A stretch of 64,000 nucleotides of DNA from Planctomycetota bacterium (lineage in GTDB: Bacteria > Planctomycetota > UBA1135 > GCA-002686595). A program made the translations under genes and the position numbers. The DNA lies in NCBI GenBank assembly GCA_016712565.1, contig JADJQU010000006.1, positions 372,001 through 436,000 on the forward strand, given 5' to 3'. The notes beneath the pieces were generated by a model, which did not search any database, had not been told where the DNA came from, and saw only the letters and a program-made list of their open reading frames with translations. Positions 9,285-19,534 of the stretch are shown here, in pieces (positions within the stretch are counted from its first letter, which is position 1; each line of letters opens with the position of its first letter).

Positions 9285-10404
9285 TCACGCGTCGCGGATC
9301 GCGACGGCCACGCGCAGGGCTTCGGCCATCACTTGCACGTCGTGCACGCGCAGGAGCTCGGCGCCGGAGAGGGCGCACGAGACCGCGGCCGCGACGCTGC
9401 CCCCGAGGCGTTCGCGAGCTTCGGGCGGCGGCCCGGCCCGCTCACCCAGGGCGCGGACGCGCACGTGCTCGATGAACGACTTGCGCGACGGGCCCACCAG
9501 GAGGGAGAGGCCCAGGGAGCGCAGTTCCCCCAGCCGCGCAAGCAGCGCCAGGTTGTGCTCCAGGCGCTTGCCGAAGCCCAGTCCGGGGTCGATCCACAGT
9601 TTCTCGGGCGCCACGCCGGCGCCCCAGGCCGCCGCGGCGCGCTCGCGCAGGAACTGCGCCACTTCGGCCACCACGTCGCCGTAGGTGGGCGAGAGCTGCA
9701 TGTCCCGGGGCGTCCCCTGCATGTGCATCAGGGGCGAGCTCGCAGCCGCGCGCGGCGGCCAGGGGGAACATCCCCGGGTCGAAGCGGCCCGCGCTGACGT
9801 CGTTGATCAGGCCGGCACCGAGGTCGAGGGCCTCCGCCGCCACCCGGGACTTGGTGGTGTCCACGCTGAGCAGGGCGCGCGTTTCCCGTGCCAGGCCGCG
9901 GATCACGGGCAGCACGCGGCGTCGCTCCTCCTCCAGGTCCACGGGTTGGGAGCCGGGGCGCGTGGATTCGCCCCCGATGTCCAGGCCGTGGGCCCCCTCG
10001 GCGAGCAGGGCGAGTCCGTGCTCCACGGCGCGTCCCGGGTCGGCGAAGTCGCCGCCGTCCGAGAAGCTGTCGGGCGTCACGTTGACCACGCCCAGGATTC
10101 GCGGCTCCCGAGGCGGCGCGCGGCGCGCCAGGGCCGCCGCGGCCACGGCGCGGGCCAGCGGGGAGGAGGACCCTGCGATTTCGCGCAGGCGCTCGGCGGC
10201 GAACTCGATCCGCAGGCCGTCGGCCGTCTCCACCATCGCGAGCTGGGGTCCCAGGGCCCGGCGCAATTCCCCCTGGGCGGCAGGGCCCCGCAGCGTCACG
10301 CACACCCTTCCCGCGCCGGCCTCTCCGGTCAGGGCCAGGGGGCCGCGGCCCAGGGCCACTTCGCCCAGGAAGTCGTAGGCGTTATCCCCGGACGCCCTGG
10401 TCAT
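9285..10404 (-). CDS. folP: Dihydropteroate synthase (frameshifted in this sequence)
   Basis: This folate enzyme condenses pABA with dihydropterin pyrophosphate. The conserved core starts about 100 residues in with ILGVVNVTPDSFSDGG, then GGESTRPGS, SVDTTKS, NDVSAG, and in a second frame LMHMQGTPRDMQ, DPGLGFGK and LVGPSRKSF. The two frames join at a run of four G at 9731-9734. Removing one base restores CELALMHMQG, the pterin-binding motif. The total of 1,120 nt is one base too long for a frame, so a single-base error is likely. The roughly 100-residue N-terminal extension before the barrel is longer than in E. coli FolP. The gene lies between ftsH and glmM. Confidence 0.88.
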
Positions 10405-10444
10405 GGTCCCAGACTGCGCGCGAGGGATCGCCGTGTCCAGCCTG

Positions 10445-10524
<80 letters not shown>

Positions 10525-10528
<4 letters not shown>

Positions 10529-12908
10529 GCGGGCGAGAGCCCGGGGGCCCCCGGCAATTCGCCCGCGCCCGGCGTGGAGAGCGGCACGCTGGTGCCGCCC
10601 GCGCGCCGGGCTTCGCCGCTGCCTCCGGTGGCCGCGGGCGGCGGCGCCTCGGGTCGCAGGGACTCCACGGTGGCCCCGCGCATCAGACGCTGCACGTCCT
10701 CGCCGGAGAGTGTCTCGTAGGCCAGCAGGGCCTGGGCGATGCGTTCCAGTTCCGCGCGCTTGGAGCGCACGATCTCCAGGGCGCGCTGGTGGGCGTCGTG
10801 CAGCATGCGCCGCACTTCCTGGTCGATCTCCCGCGCGGTCTCCTCGCTGTGGTCGCGGCCGCGCATCAGTTCGGTGCCCAGGAAATCGGAGCCCTGGCGC
10901 TCGGCGTAGTTGATCGGCCCGATGGCCTCGCTCATGCCGTACTCGGTGATCATCGAGCGCGCCATGGAAGTGGCGCGCCGGATGTCGTCGTAGGCACCGG
11001 CGGAAACGTCGCCGCAGAAAACCTCCTCGGCGGCGCGGCCGCCGAAGGCGAGCGCCAGCTGACCGATCAGGCGGCGCTTCTGCATGTGGTAGCTCTCCTT
11101 GTCCGGCAGGATCCAAGTGACGCCCAGGGAACGCCCGCGCGGCACGATCGAGACCTTGTGGGGATCGTCCACCTCCGGGATCGTGGCCGCCACGACCGTG
11201 TGGCCCGCCTCGTGGTAGGCGGTGATCTTCTTGTCCTCGAGTTCGACCTTGCGCGAGAGCTTCTGGCGGCCGTAGCGCACCTTCTCCCGGGCCTCGTCCA
11301 GGTCCTCGAGGGAGATCATCTCCTTCTTGGCCAGGGCGGCGTGGATCGCGGCCTCGTTGATGATCGCGGCCAGATCAGCGCCGGAGTAGCCCGCGGTCAG
11401 CTTGGCGATCTTCGACGGATCCGCGTCGGGACCCGCCTTCACCTTCTTCAGGTGCACGCGCAGGATCTCCTCGCGACCCTCCAGGTCGGGCAGGTCGATC
11501 ACCACTTCGCGGTCGAATCGGCCGGGGCGCAGCAGCGCCGGGTCGAGCACGTCGGGACGGTTCGTGGCCGCGATCAGGATGATGCCCTCGTCGGTCCCGA
11601 AGCCGTCCATCTCCACCAGGATCGCATTGAGCGTTTGCTCACGCTCGTCGTGGCCCCCGCCCATGCCGGAGCCCCGGCGTCGACCCACGGCGTCGATCTC
11701 GTCCAGGAAAATGATGCAGGGGAATTCTCGCGCGCCTGCTTGAAGAGGTCGCGCACGCGGCTCGCGCCCACGCCCACGAACATCTCGACGAAGTCCGAGC
11801 CCGAGATCGAGAAGAACGGCACCTCGGCCTCGCCGGCGATGGCCTTGGCCAGCAGGGTCTTGCCGCAGCCCGGGGGACCCACCAGCAGCACACCGCGGGG
11901 GATGCGTCCGCCGATCTTGGTGAAGCGCGAAGGGTTCTTCAGGAACTCGACCACTTCGCGCACCTCGTCCTTGGCCTCCTGGGCGCCGGCCACGTCGTCG
12001 AAGGTCGTGTTGGTGTGCTTTTCCTTGGTGTAGAGCTGCGCCCGCGAGCGGCCGAAGGACATCACGCCGCCGGCGCCGCCCTGGTTGCGCATCTGGCGCA
12101 TGAAGAACAGCACCACCAGGAAGATGATCAACCAGGGGGCCCAGAACAGCAGCACCTGCTGGACGATGCTGACCGATTCCGTCCAGCGCGTGCCCTTGGC
12201 CAGGTCGAACTGCTGGACCAGGGGCTTGACGCCGCTCTTTTCCAGGCTGGCGAGCACGGGCGCCACGTCGCGCAGGTCCTCGACGACCAGGGGGAAGTTG
12301 CCGGAATTCGGCGGCAGCGGCACCTCGGGGCCGTTCTGGGCGGCCTCGCCCAGGCGCGCTTCGTATTCGCTGCGCGAGGGTGCGATCACCTGCACCAGCA
12401 ACTCCGTGCGCATGGCCGTGGGCCGCGGCAGCTTGGCCCCCGCGGGCGTGGCCTCGCCGCGCGGCGGCTGGGGCATGGGCAACTCGTAGGTGCTCTGCAG
12501 GAGCCGCGCGCCCTGGGGTTGGTAGATGCCCGCCTCGATGCCCGCCAGGAGTTGGGCCGTCTTGATCGCCTGGAAGGCCGGCAGGGCCTTGAACTCACGC
12601 AGGCGTTGCTCGTTGGTCGCCAGGTTGGCGTAGTCGACCTCGAACAGCGTGAACTCGCGGTCGGCCAGGCGCTGGGGCGAGCGCAACTCGCCCTTGATGC
12701 GATTCAGCCCCGACAGCTCCTGGCTCTCCACCTGCCCCTTGACCAGGAAGTACTCGTACTGGTCCTGGGTCAGCTTCTCGTAGGTCTTCCAGGCTTCCTG
12801 CCCGTAGATGAGCAGCACGGCGACGAGCACCGTCAGGAACAGGAGGAAGGCTCCGAACGAGCGGTTCTTCTTCTGCTTGTCGGAGGCGTTGGGCGGGGTG
12901 TCAGCCAT
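10525..12908 (-). CDS. ftsH: ATP-dependent zinc metalloprotease FtsH (frameshifted in this sequence)
   Basis: This membrane AAA+ protease for membrane-protein quality control is about 794 residues once repaired. It has a first membrane helix at residues 18-38, a long periplasmic domain to about residue 251, and a second helix (VLLFWAPWLIIFLVVLFF). Then come Walker A GPPGCGKTLLAKA, Walker B IIFLDEID, the second region of homology RPGRFDREV and the zinc site HEAGH. The frame breaks inside Walker B at the four-G run 11719-11722 (plus-strand numbering). Adding one base restores ENSPCIIFLDEID. The length of 2,384 nt is one base short of a frame. The ATG at 12908 gives a short charged N-terminus. 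The periplasmic domain is roughly three times the usual size. Confidence 0.93.
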
Positions 12909-13040
12909 GGAGTTGGTTCGAGGTGCCGGCCTGTGTCCGGCCGGCGTGGCGAAGGGAGCGCGTCCGCCCACCCTCTACGGATCTGCGGGGCAATGCCTTG
13001 ACGGAAAAGTCGGGCGGGGTGGGTCGGTGGTCTTCGGCTT

Positions 13041-13712
13041 CTAAGGAATGGGGCCCGCGGGGCTCCCCGACCGGCCTGGCACCGCTTTCGGGGCCGGACC
13101 CGGGCCGGGGGACGCCTGGGGCGTATCGGCGGGGGGCTCGTAGGCTACCGCCCCAAACAAGTCCAGCGCGAGGCGGTCGGCCAGATTGCGCAGGACCCGG
13201 GCCCGGGCGGCCCGTTCACCGTCGGGTTCCTCCAGGCGGAACCCGCTTTCGGAGGAGGTGCGCGCCGAGCGCAGCACCCGCGGCGGCAACGGTTTGCCGT
13301 CGTCGCCCGTGCGCCGGGTGGGGTCCACGAGTTCGGCGTCCACCGCGATGCGGACTCCGGTCTCCAGCAGCTGGTTGTCCTTGCTGCGGATGCCGCCCCG
13401 CTTGCGGTAGTCCAGGATCCGTCCGCGCACGACCACGTCCGCCCGCAGGGGGTCGACCACCCGGAGGTGGACCATGCGCTCCACGGCCTTGGCGAGCTCC
13501 GCCTGGAGCTCCACCTCCAGGTCCCGCAGGGGCCCATCGTTGCCGAAGAACTCGACGCCCACGGTCTTGGTCCCCTCGGGAGCCACCAGGCCCGTGTGGT
13601 AGCCGCAGGCGCCCAGGAACAGGGCGGCGAGCAGCAGGGGCCCGTGCAGCAGGGCCCGGTGCCGCAGGGCCCGGTGCCGCAGGCCCCGGTGCAGCAGGCT
13701 TTGGGGCCTCAC
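13041..13712 (-). CDS. LptE-like outer-membrane lipoprotein
   Basis: This 223-residue protein has a signal sequence ending in a lipobox (LLAALFLGAC) followed by GYHTGL. That is the GYxL-type start of LptE/RlpB lipoproteins, which plug the LptD barrel during LPS export. A beta/alpha region follows with VGVEFFGNDGPLRDLE and VVRGRILDYRKRG, as in planctomycete LptE-like proteins. The GTG start at 13712 overlaps the upstream lipoprotein stop (GTGA). The N-terminal arm before the hydrophobic core is unusually long and consists of His/Arg/Ala/Leu repeats encoded by a 15-bp tandem repeat. A later internal start is possible. Assignment is by lipobox, GYHT and size, so LptE is probable and not proven. 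Confidence 0.7.
   Translation of the reverse strand: MRPQSLLHRGLRHRALRHRALLHGPLLLAALFLGACGYHTGLVAPEGTKTVGVEFFGNDGPLRDLEVELQAELAKAVERMVHLRVVDPLRADVVVRGRILDYRKRGGIRSKDNQLLETGVRIAVDAELVDPTRRTGDDGKPLPPRVLRSARTSSESGFRLEEPDGERAARARVLRNLADRLALDLFGAVAYEPPADTPQASPGPGPAPKAVPGRSGSPAGPIP
13635..13694. repeat. Four 15-bp tandem repeats in the lptE-like leader
   Basis: The 15-mer CAGGGCCCGGTGCCG occurs four times in a row with small changes (units start at 13635, 13650, 13665 and 13680). On the minus strand it encodes the repeating residues HRALR / HRGLR just before the signal-peptide hydrophobic core of the LptE-like protein. Repeat-number change would lengthen the leader in steps of five residues without breaking the frame. 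Confidence 0.85.
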
Positions 13713-14848
13713 GGCGCCGCCTCCCCCGACTCCCGCGCGGGTTGTTCCGCGCCCTGGCCGCGCAGCCGCGCCAGGGCGGCCTCCGCGGTCCCCTGCGGCA
13801 CGCGGGCGAGGGCCCGTTCCGCCCGGGCGATGGTCTCCCCGTCTCCGCTTTGCCTGGCGTAGGCCAGGGCGCGCTCGGCGTGCACCAGGGCACCGTCCCA
13901 TTTGTCCACCTCGGAATAGAAGTGGGCCACCGAGAGGTCCGAGAGCGCGAGGCGCCTGGCGCATTCGCGCCGGTCGGCCAGGGCCCGTTCCTCGAGCTTG
14001 TGGCCGGCATGGGCGGCGAGCCAGGCGTCCAGCTCACCCTGGGCGCGGATCAACTCGCGGCGGTCGTACTCCGGCCGCCGCACGGCTTCGAGCCGCAGGT
14101 GGGGGATCTTCCACTCGCTCTCCGCGGCCAGGGGGCTGTCGAGGTGATAGGTCACCAAGTCCTGGTGGCGTTCGAGGGCCTCCTGCCACAGCCGGTCATT
14201 CTCGTAGAGCTTCGCCAGGCGCTTGTAGGCCTGGTCGCAACGCGCCTCCTGGGGGTAGTTCTGCACCAGGTATTCGAGAATCGCCTTGGCGTCGTCGCGG
14301 TCCTGGAACAGGCCCAGGAAGGAGAAGTGCGAGCGCGAGAGCCCCATGCCCGCCTCGAACAACACGTCGCCGGCCAGGGCGCGCTCGTGGTGCGTGCCCG
14401 CGGGCGGGTAGCGCGTGTCCACCTTCTGGATCATCTGGAAGGCATCGGACTCCTCGCCCTCGTCGAGGTACAGCTTGGCGGTGCGCACGCCGGCCGTGAT
14501 GGCCAACTGCCGCGGCAGATTCAGGTCGAACAGCTCCTCCAGATCCTCGGCGTCGCTGCCGGCGGCCGAGAGTTCGCGGATGCGCGTGTCCGCCGCGCGC
14601 TCGAGGGCCAGCTCCACGCGGTTGCTCTCGTCGGTGGTCAGTCCCTCCAGGTCGCGGGCCTCCTGCAGCAGTTCCAGGGCCTCGGCGCTGCGGCCGGCGG
14701 CCAGCGCCGCGTCGGATCGCTCCACCAGTCGCAGCGCCTGCTCGCCGGCCGGGGCCTTGGGGCCCAGGAAGGGGAGTCCCAGGGACGAGCATCCCGCCAG
14801 GGCGACGAGGCCCAGGCACAGCGCCACCGGTCGCGGCCAGAGGGTCAT
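13709..14848 (-). CDS. BamD-like TPR outer-membrane lipoprotein
   Basis: This 379-residue protein starts with a clear lipoprotein signal (LCLGLVALAGCSS). The rest is helical and TPR-like: SDAALAAGRSAEALELLQEA, AILEYLVQNYPQEARCDQAY and RLAKLYENDRLWQEALERHQ. The pattern of lipobox plus TPRs with YP.S/A..A motifs is that of BamD/YfiO-type proteins, which assemble outer-membrane proteins. The protein is longer than E. coli BamD (about 245 residues), so it may be a planctomycete relative with another role. It overlaps the LptE-like gene by 4 bp and starts 42 bp after recO, so two envelope-biogenesis lipoproteins are coupled. Confidence 0.65.
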   Translation of the reverse strand: MTLWPRPVALCLGLVALAGCSSLGLPFLGPKAPAGEQALRLVERSDAALAAGRSAEALELLQEARDLEGLTTDESNRVELALERAADTRIRELSAAGSDAEDLEELFDLNLPRQLAITAGVRTAKLYLDEGEESDAFQMIQKVDTRYPPAGTHHERALAGDVLFEAGMGLSRSHFSFLGLFQDRDDAKAILEYLVQNYPQEARCDQAYKRLAKLYENDRLWQEALERHQDLVTYHLDSPLAAESEWKIPHLRLEAVRRPEYDRRELIRAQGELDAWLAAHAGHKLEERALADRRECARRLALSDLSVAHFYSEVDKWDGALVHAERALAYARQSGDGETIARAERALARVPQGTAEAALARLRGQGAEQPARESGEAAP

Positions 14849-14890
14849 GGGAGCGAGTTCGTCATGGGGGACGGCGGGCGGGCCCTGCGG

Positions 14891-15712
14891 TCACGGGATG
14901 CGATTGCGGTGGGGGCCGGAGAGGAACGCACGGTAGCTCTTGGGTCGGGCCTGCAGCTGGTATTCGAGGAATCGGGCGGCCACGTCGCGCACGAGCACGA
15001 GCGTCGCCGCGTCCAGGGGCAGGGCATGGGGTCGGTGGGGTTCGGCCAGTCGCGCGGCGGCCTGGAGCACCTTCTCGGGAAGGGACCCGACGCGCCTCCC
15101 CAGGGCGCGAGCCTCCTGGGCGCAATCGGCGCACAGGCGGCCCCCGCATTGGGCGGAGAACAGGACGCGCCGGCTCTCCTCGGGCTCCCTGTCCGGGAAG
15201 CCCGTGGCAGGGGCCGGACCGCCGCAGGAAGCACACTCCGACAGCGCCGGCGCCAGCCCCAAATTCTGCAGAAACGCCAACTCGAACTCAACCAGAGGGC
15301 GGTCGGGGAGCGGCCAGGTGAGCAGCCGATCCAGGGCCCCGCAGGCCAGCTGGAACAGTTCGCCGGCCGGTTGCTCCTCCTGGAGTCCCACCTCCAGCAA
15401 TTCCAGGATCGTCAGGGCCGCCCGGTAGCGATCGAGATCCGCGGCCAGCCGGTGCCGCCGGACCAGGATGGTGGCCGCCGTGAGGTTCCCCAGTTCGCGG
15501 CCCGGGCCGGTCTGCCACTCCAAGCGCAGGGTGTCGAACAGGTCCAGGGCGCCGTAGAAGCGGGTGCTCGGTCGATAGACCCCCTTGGCCAGCAGGTGCA
15601 CCCGTCCGTGGGAGCGGGTCGCGGCGTGGACCACGAGCGAGGACTCGCCGAAGCGAAAGCGTCGCAGGAGCAGGGCGTCGTCGGTCACTCGCACGGGGCT
15701 GGCATACGACAC
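14891..15712 (-). CDS. recO: DNA repair protein RecO
   Basis: This 273-residue protein loads RecA together with RecR at gaps. The N-terminal OB-fold reads ALLLRRFRFGESSLVVHAAT, then SHGRVHLLAKG. The helical domain has LTAATILVRR and LTILELLEVG. The C-terminal zinc-binding cysteines are CASCGG and, after a spacer, CGGRLCADC. Order and size fit RecO. There is no ATG. GTG codons at 15712, 15694 and 15688 are all possible starts, and 15712 is taken as the longest. The gene lies 29 bp after the CorC-like gene and 42 bp before the BamD-like gene. Confidence 0.88.
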   Translation of the reverse strand: MSYASPVRVTDDALLLRRFRFGESSLVVHAATRSHGRVHLLAKGVYRPSTRFYGALDLFDTLRLEWQTGPGRELGNLTAATILVRRHRLAADLDRYRAALTILELLEVGLQEEQPAGELFQLACGALDRLLTWPLPDRPLVEFELAFLQNLGLAPALSECASCGGPAPATGFPDREPEESRRVLFSAQCGGRLCADCAQEARALGRRVGSLPEKVLQAAARLAEPHRPHALPLDAATLVLVRDVAARFLEYQLQARPKSYRAFLSGPHRNRIP

Positions 15713-15741
15713 CCGAGCCGGCTTTGCCAGCAAGCACCCCC

Positions 15742-17100
15742 TCAGGCCGCCGCCTTGCGCACCCGGACCCGCAACACGCGCCGGTCGGTGGCCTCGACCA
15801 CCTGGAACTCGGTGCCCTGGCGGGTGAAGGACTCGCCGCGCTGGGGGAAGCGGCCGAACTCCGCCAACACGAAGCCGCCGAGGGTCTCGTAGTCCGCGGT
15901 TTCGGGCAGGTCCAGATCCACCAGGTCGTTGACTTCGCTGACGTGCAGGGACGCGTCGATCTCCACCGCGCCTCCGGGCAGGTGCTTGAGGGGGCTCGGT
16001 TTCTCCTCGTCGGACTCGTCGCGCAGTTCGCCGACGATCTCGCCCAGCACGTCGCCCAGGGTCACCAGTCCCGCCGTGCCGCCGTACTCGTCGAGCACGA
16101 TGGCGAGCTTGATCTTCTCGCGGCGGAATTCGCGCAGCAGGTCCGAGGCGCGCTTGGTCTCCGGCACGAAGAAGGCCGGGCGCAGGATCGAACGCAGGCT
16201 GCGGTGGCCTCCCGCGGTGGCGATCAGGGCGCTCATCAGGTCCCTGGCCGAGACCGTGCCGACGATCGTGTCGAGCTTCTCCTCGAACACCGGCAGCCGG
16301 GAGTAGCCCGACTCGGCGGCGATGCGCGCGGCCTCCGGCAGGGGCGTGTCCACCTCCAGGGCCTGAATGGACGTGCGCGGGGTCATGATCGCCGCCACGT
16401 CCACCTCGCGCGCGTCCATGATGTTGCCGATCAACTCGCGCTCGGTGGCGTCCAGGGGACCGGAGGCTTCGGTGTCCGCCACCACCTCGCGCAGACCGGC
16501 CACGGTCTCCCGGGCGTCCTCGGGGTCGGTGCCCTCGCCGAAGAGCCGCATCAGGCCCCGTCGGATGGCGTCCAGGCCGTAGGCCAAAGCCGCGAAGGGC
16601 CACTGGAGCACGTAGAACGCGGGCAGGGTCCGCCGCACGATCATCCCTCCCCAACTGGCCGCCAGGGCCTGGGCCAGAGCCTGGGTGGCGAGCCACAGCG
16701 CCGGCACCGTGATGGCGAGGCTCGCCAGGGTCACCAGCCAGGTGACCTGCTGGCTCTCGGAGAACCAGCGCACGATCAGGGTGGCGAAGAGGGCCGAACA
16801 GGCCGTCTCGAACATGCTGGCCGAGGTGGACAGGGCCCGGGAGCGGGCCAGGCGCGCGGCCAAGGCGCTGCGGCGGTCGGGGTCGTGCTCGTCCTCCAGG
16901 ACCCGCTCCGCCGGGGTCTGGACCAGGGACCGCCTCAGGGTGGCGAAGGCGATCGACAGCACCCAGGCCGCCAGGGCACCGAAGAGCGCTTCGAACTCGA
17001 GCCGCAGCTCGACGTCGGCCGAGCCCGCGAGCAGGCCAAAAGTGCAAACCGTGGACAAGGGGAAGAACGGAGGGCGCCTGGCGCCCGCCGGAGGGGCCAT
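15742..17100 (-). CDS. HlyC/CorC-family (CNNM-like) membrane protein with paired CBS domains
   Basis: This 452-residue protein has an N-terminal CNNM-type membrane domain with several helices (for example ALFGALAAWVLSIAF, LVTLASLAITVPALWLA and YVLQWPFAALAYGL). The cytosolic half carries two CBS domains (IMTPRTSIQALEVD and YSRLPVFEEKLDTIVGTV, then DEYGGTAGLVTLGDVLGEIV) and a C-terminal transporter-associated (CorC_HlyC) domain ending LRVRVRKAAA. Relatives act in magnesium/cobalt efflux or membrane protection, but the exact substrate is unknown. It is the first gene of the leftward run. The rightward sigma-factor gene starts 241 bp away, so 17101-17341 holds both promoters. Confidence 0.85.
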   Translation of the reverse strand: MAPPAGARRPPFFPLSTVCTFGLLAGSADVELRLEFEALFGALAAWVLSIAFATLRRSLVQTPAERVLEDEHDPDRRSALAARLARSRALSTSASMFETACSALFATLIVRWFSESQQVTWLVTLASLAITVPALWLATQALAQALAASWGGMIVRRTLPAFYVLQWPFAALAYGLDAIRRGLMRLFGEGTDPEDARETVAGLREVVADTEASGPLDATERELIGNIMDAREVDVAAIMTPRTSIQALEVDTPLPEAARIAAESGYSRLPVFEEKLDTIVGTVSARDLMSALIATAGGHRSLRSILRPAFFVPETKRASDLLREFRREKIKLAIVLDEYGGTAGLVTLGDVLGEIVGELRDESDEEKPSPLKHLPGGAVEIDASLHVSEVNDLVDLDLPETADYETLGGFVLAEFGRFPQRGESFTRQGTEFQVVEATDRRVLRVRVRKAAA

Positions 17101-17341
17101 TGTAGGGCCCGGACGCCCCCTATCGAGTGGATTGCCCGGGAGCGGGAGCCGTGACTGTTACGGAAAGGCCCCAAACCCAAGCGTCAGTTACGATTTCGTG
17201 GCGACCGGGCCCAGTTCCCCGTCCGCCGGGGGGGCTTTCGAAGCCACCAGGAATCGACAGAACCATTCATCAGCAAACAGGTTGCATCATCGATGACCTA
17301 GGCATGCACCCCGCGGCACGCGGCGTGCACATCCGTGGGAC

Positions 17342-18187
17342 ATGAACAAGCACGTCCGCCCCGGCCTGGAGAACCCCCTGGCTCAGCCCCTGGCCGGATC
17401 GCTCCCGCGGGCCCTGCGGACGGCCCTGCGGCGGCGGCACGTGCTCCTGGAGGTCCTGCCGGGTGAGTCCCTCGAGACCGGTGCCGAGCGCATCGACACC
17501 GCCGTGATGGCCCTCTTCCGCGACACCCGCGACAGCCTGGCCTTCGAGTGCCTGTACCGCCGGACCTCCGCCGCGGTCCTGGAGTGGCTGCGGCGCCTGA
17601 TGGGCCGGGACAGTCGCTCCCTGGACCCCCTGGAGGCCCTCCAGGACACCTTCATCAACGTCTACCAGTACTCGGCGCGGTTCCGCGACGAGCGTTCCGA
17701 CAGCTTCCGGGTCTGGGTGCGGACCATCGCCGCCAACGCCCTGCGCAGGGCCTGCGGCCGGGTCCCGCGCCAGTGCGAGTCGGACGAGGCCGCGAACCGG
17801 CCCGAGCCCGTGGCCCCCGGGGCCGAACCCGAGGCCCGCCTGTGCGGCCTGGAGGATCAGCGCCGCCTGGCGCTCTCCTGGATGCTCTTCCTGGACCACT
17901 ACGGTCGCGCCTTCGCCCTGCTCTCCGACCGGGACCAGGCCGCCCTGACCCTGGTGGAGGTGGAGGGGCTTTCGTACGCCGAGGCGGCCGCGCGGCTCGC
18001 GGTGGGCAGCTCCAACATGAAGATGATCATGTTCCGCGCGCGCCAGAGGCTCTTGGCGCACATGGATCGCTCGATGGGCGGCGGCTGTCCCCCGGAGCTG
18101 CGAGCCGTGGCTCGGCCGGAACTCCCCCGGGAGGCGCCCGCGGGCAAGTGCCCCGCCGGCGGTCCGCGGCTCCGCGCCGTGGGCTGA
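17342..18187 (+). CDS. Sigma-70 family (ECF-like) RNA polymerase sigma factor
   Basis: This 281-residue protein has region 2 (LYRRTSAAVLEWLRRLMGR, DPLEALQDTFINVYQYSARF, then SFRVWVRTIAANALRR) and region 4 (LSDRDQAALTLVEVEGLSYA, then AAARLAVGSSNMKMIMFRA) in the arrangement of ECF sigma factors. It carries about 60 extra residues before region 2 and a Pro/Gly-rich tail, making it longer than a minimal ECF factor. No anti-sigma gene is adjacent. The neighbours are the divergent CorC-like gene and hutI 28 bp downstream. It may direct its own gene and the following hut genes, but this is only inferred from spacing. Confidence 0.82.
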   Translation: MNKHVRPGLENPLAQPLAGSLPRALRTALRRRHVLLEVLPGESLETGAERIDTAVMALFRDTRDSLAFECLYRRTSAAVLEWLRRLMGRDSRSLDPLEALQDTFINVYQYSARFRDERSDSFRVWVRTIAANALRRACGRVPRQCESDEAANRPEPVAPGAEPEARLCGLEDQRRLALSWMLFLDHYGRAFALLSDRDQAALTLVEVEGLSYAEAAARLAVGSSNMKMIMFRARQRLLAHMDRSMGGGCPPELRAVARPELPREAPAGKCPAGGPRLRAVG

Positions 18188-18215
18188 GCACGGCCTCGCT
18201 CGTTAGGCTGGGGCC

Positions 18216-19501
18216 GTGCCGAGCCCCGCGCCGCGATCGATCGACCTCCTGGTGCATTCCGCGGGGGAGCTGTGCACGGCCCAGGGCTGTCGTCCCGGGG
18301 CGGGACCGACCTGGGGCGGATCCTCTCCATTCCCGACGGGGCGGTCGCCATCGACGGCGAACGCATCGTCGCCGTGGGAAGGACCGCCGATCTCCGGCGC
18401 GACTTCGCCCCGCGGGCGGAGTTGGACGCGCAGGGCGGGCTCGTGATTCCAGGACTCGTGGACGCCCACACGCACCCGGTGTTCGTCTCCACACGGGAAG
18501 ACGAATTCGAGCTGCGCACCCAGGGCAAGAGCTACCTGGAGATCGCCGCCGCGGGCGGCGGCATTCTGTCCAGCGTGCGCGGCGTGCGCGCGGCCTCGAA
18601 GGAAGATCTGCTGGAGCGGCTGCTCCTGCGCCTGGAGCGCTTCGTGGACCTCGGCACCACCACCGTGGAGGCCAAGTCGGGCTACGGGTTGTCCCTGGAG
18701 GCCGAGACCAAGTCCCTCGAAGTGCTCGCCGCGGCCCGCACGCGGGGGATCGTGGATCTCGTGCCGACTTTTCTCGGGGCCCACGACGTGCCCGAGGAGT
18801 ACCGCGGTCGCGGGGCGGACTACGTGGACCTGCTGATTCGGGAGGCCCTGCCGCGGGTCGCCGCGGCACGCCTGGCGGACTACGCCGACGTGTTCACCGA
18901 GGGCCACACCTTCGACCTCGACGCGTCGCGGCGCCTGATGGAGTGCGCGCGCGGGCTGGGCCTGGGCGTGCGCATGCACGTGGACCAGCTTTCCGATCTG
19001 GGCGGCGCGTCCCTGGCGGCCCAGCTGGGCGCCCAGAGCGCCGATCACCTGGAATTCGTCAGCGAGGCCGGCATCCAGGCCCTGGCCATGGCCGGCGTGA
19101 TCCCGGTGCTGTGCCCCTTGGTGCCGCTCTACCTGCGACAGGAACGGGAGGCCCCCGCGCGCCGGATGATCCAGGCCGGCCTCGCGCCGGCGATCTCCAC
19201 CGACTTCAATCCCGGCAGCTGCCCCCTGCAGAGTCTGCCGGAGGTGATGACCTGGGCCGCCCTGCGCTATCGCATGAGCGCCGCGGAGTGCCTGACCGCC
19301 GCCACCCTGAATCCGGCCTGCTCCCTGGCGCGGGGCTCGGAGATCGGCACCCTGGAGGCGGACAAGCGCGCCGATCTGGTTATCTTCTCCTGCTCGAACC
19401 TGCGCCGCCTGGTGAGCGAATTCGGATCCAGCCGGGCCCGGGCCGTGGTCGTCCGCGGCCGCGTGGTCCGCGGGGCGGAGCAGGTGCGGACGAGGGCCTG
19501 A
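18216..19501 (+). CDS. hutI: Imidazolonepropionase (apparent N-terminal frameshift)
   Basis: This amidohydrolase opens imidazolone-5-propionate to N-formimino-glutamate in histidine degradation. The metal site HTHPVF, the EAKSGYG motif, HVDQLSD and STDFNPGSC are all present and specific for HutI. The main frame starts at a GTG at 18272, but this misses the first beta strand typical of the family. That strand (IDLLVHSAGELCTAQG) is present in another frame from a GTG at 18216. The two join if one base is missing near the G runs at 18297-18304. The combined length of 1,286 nt is one short of a frame. ftcD follows 33 bp downstream, so the two enzymes act in successive steps. hutH and hutU are not in the window. 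Confidence 0.88.
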
Positions 19502-19534
19502 GACCCCGCGAGAACATCGAGAGGCACACCACGG

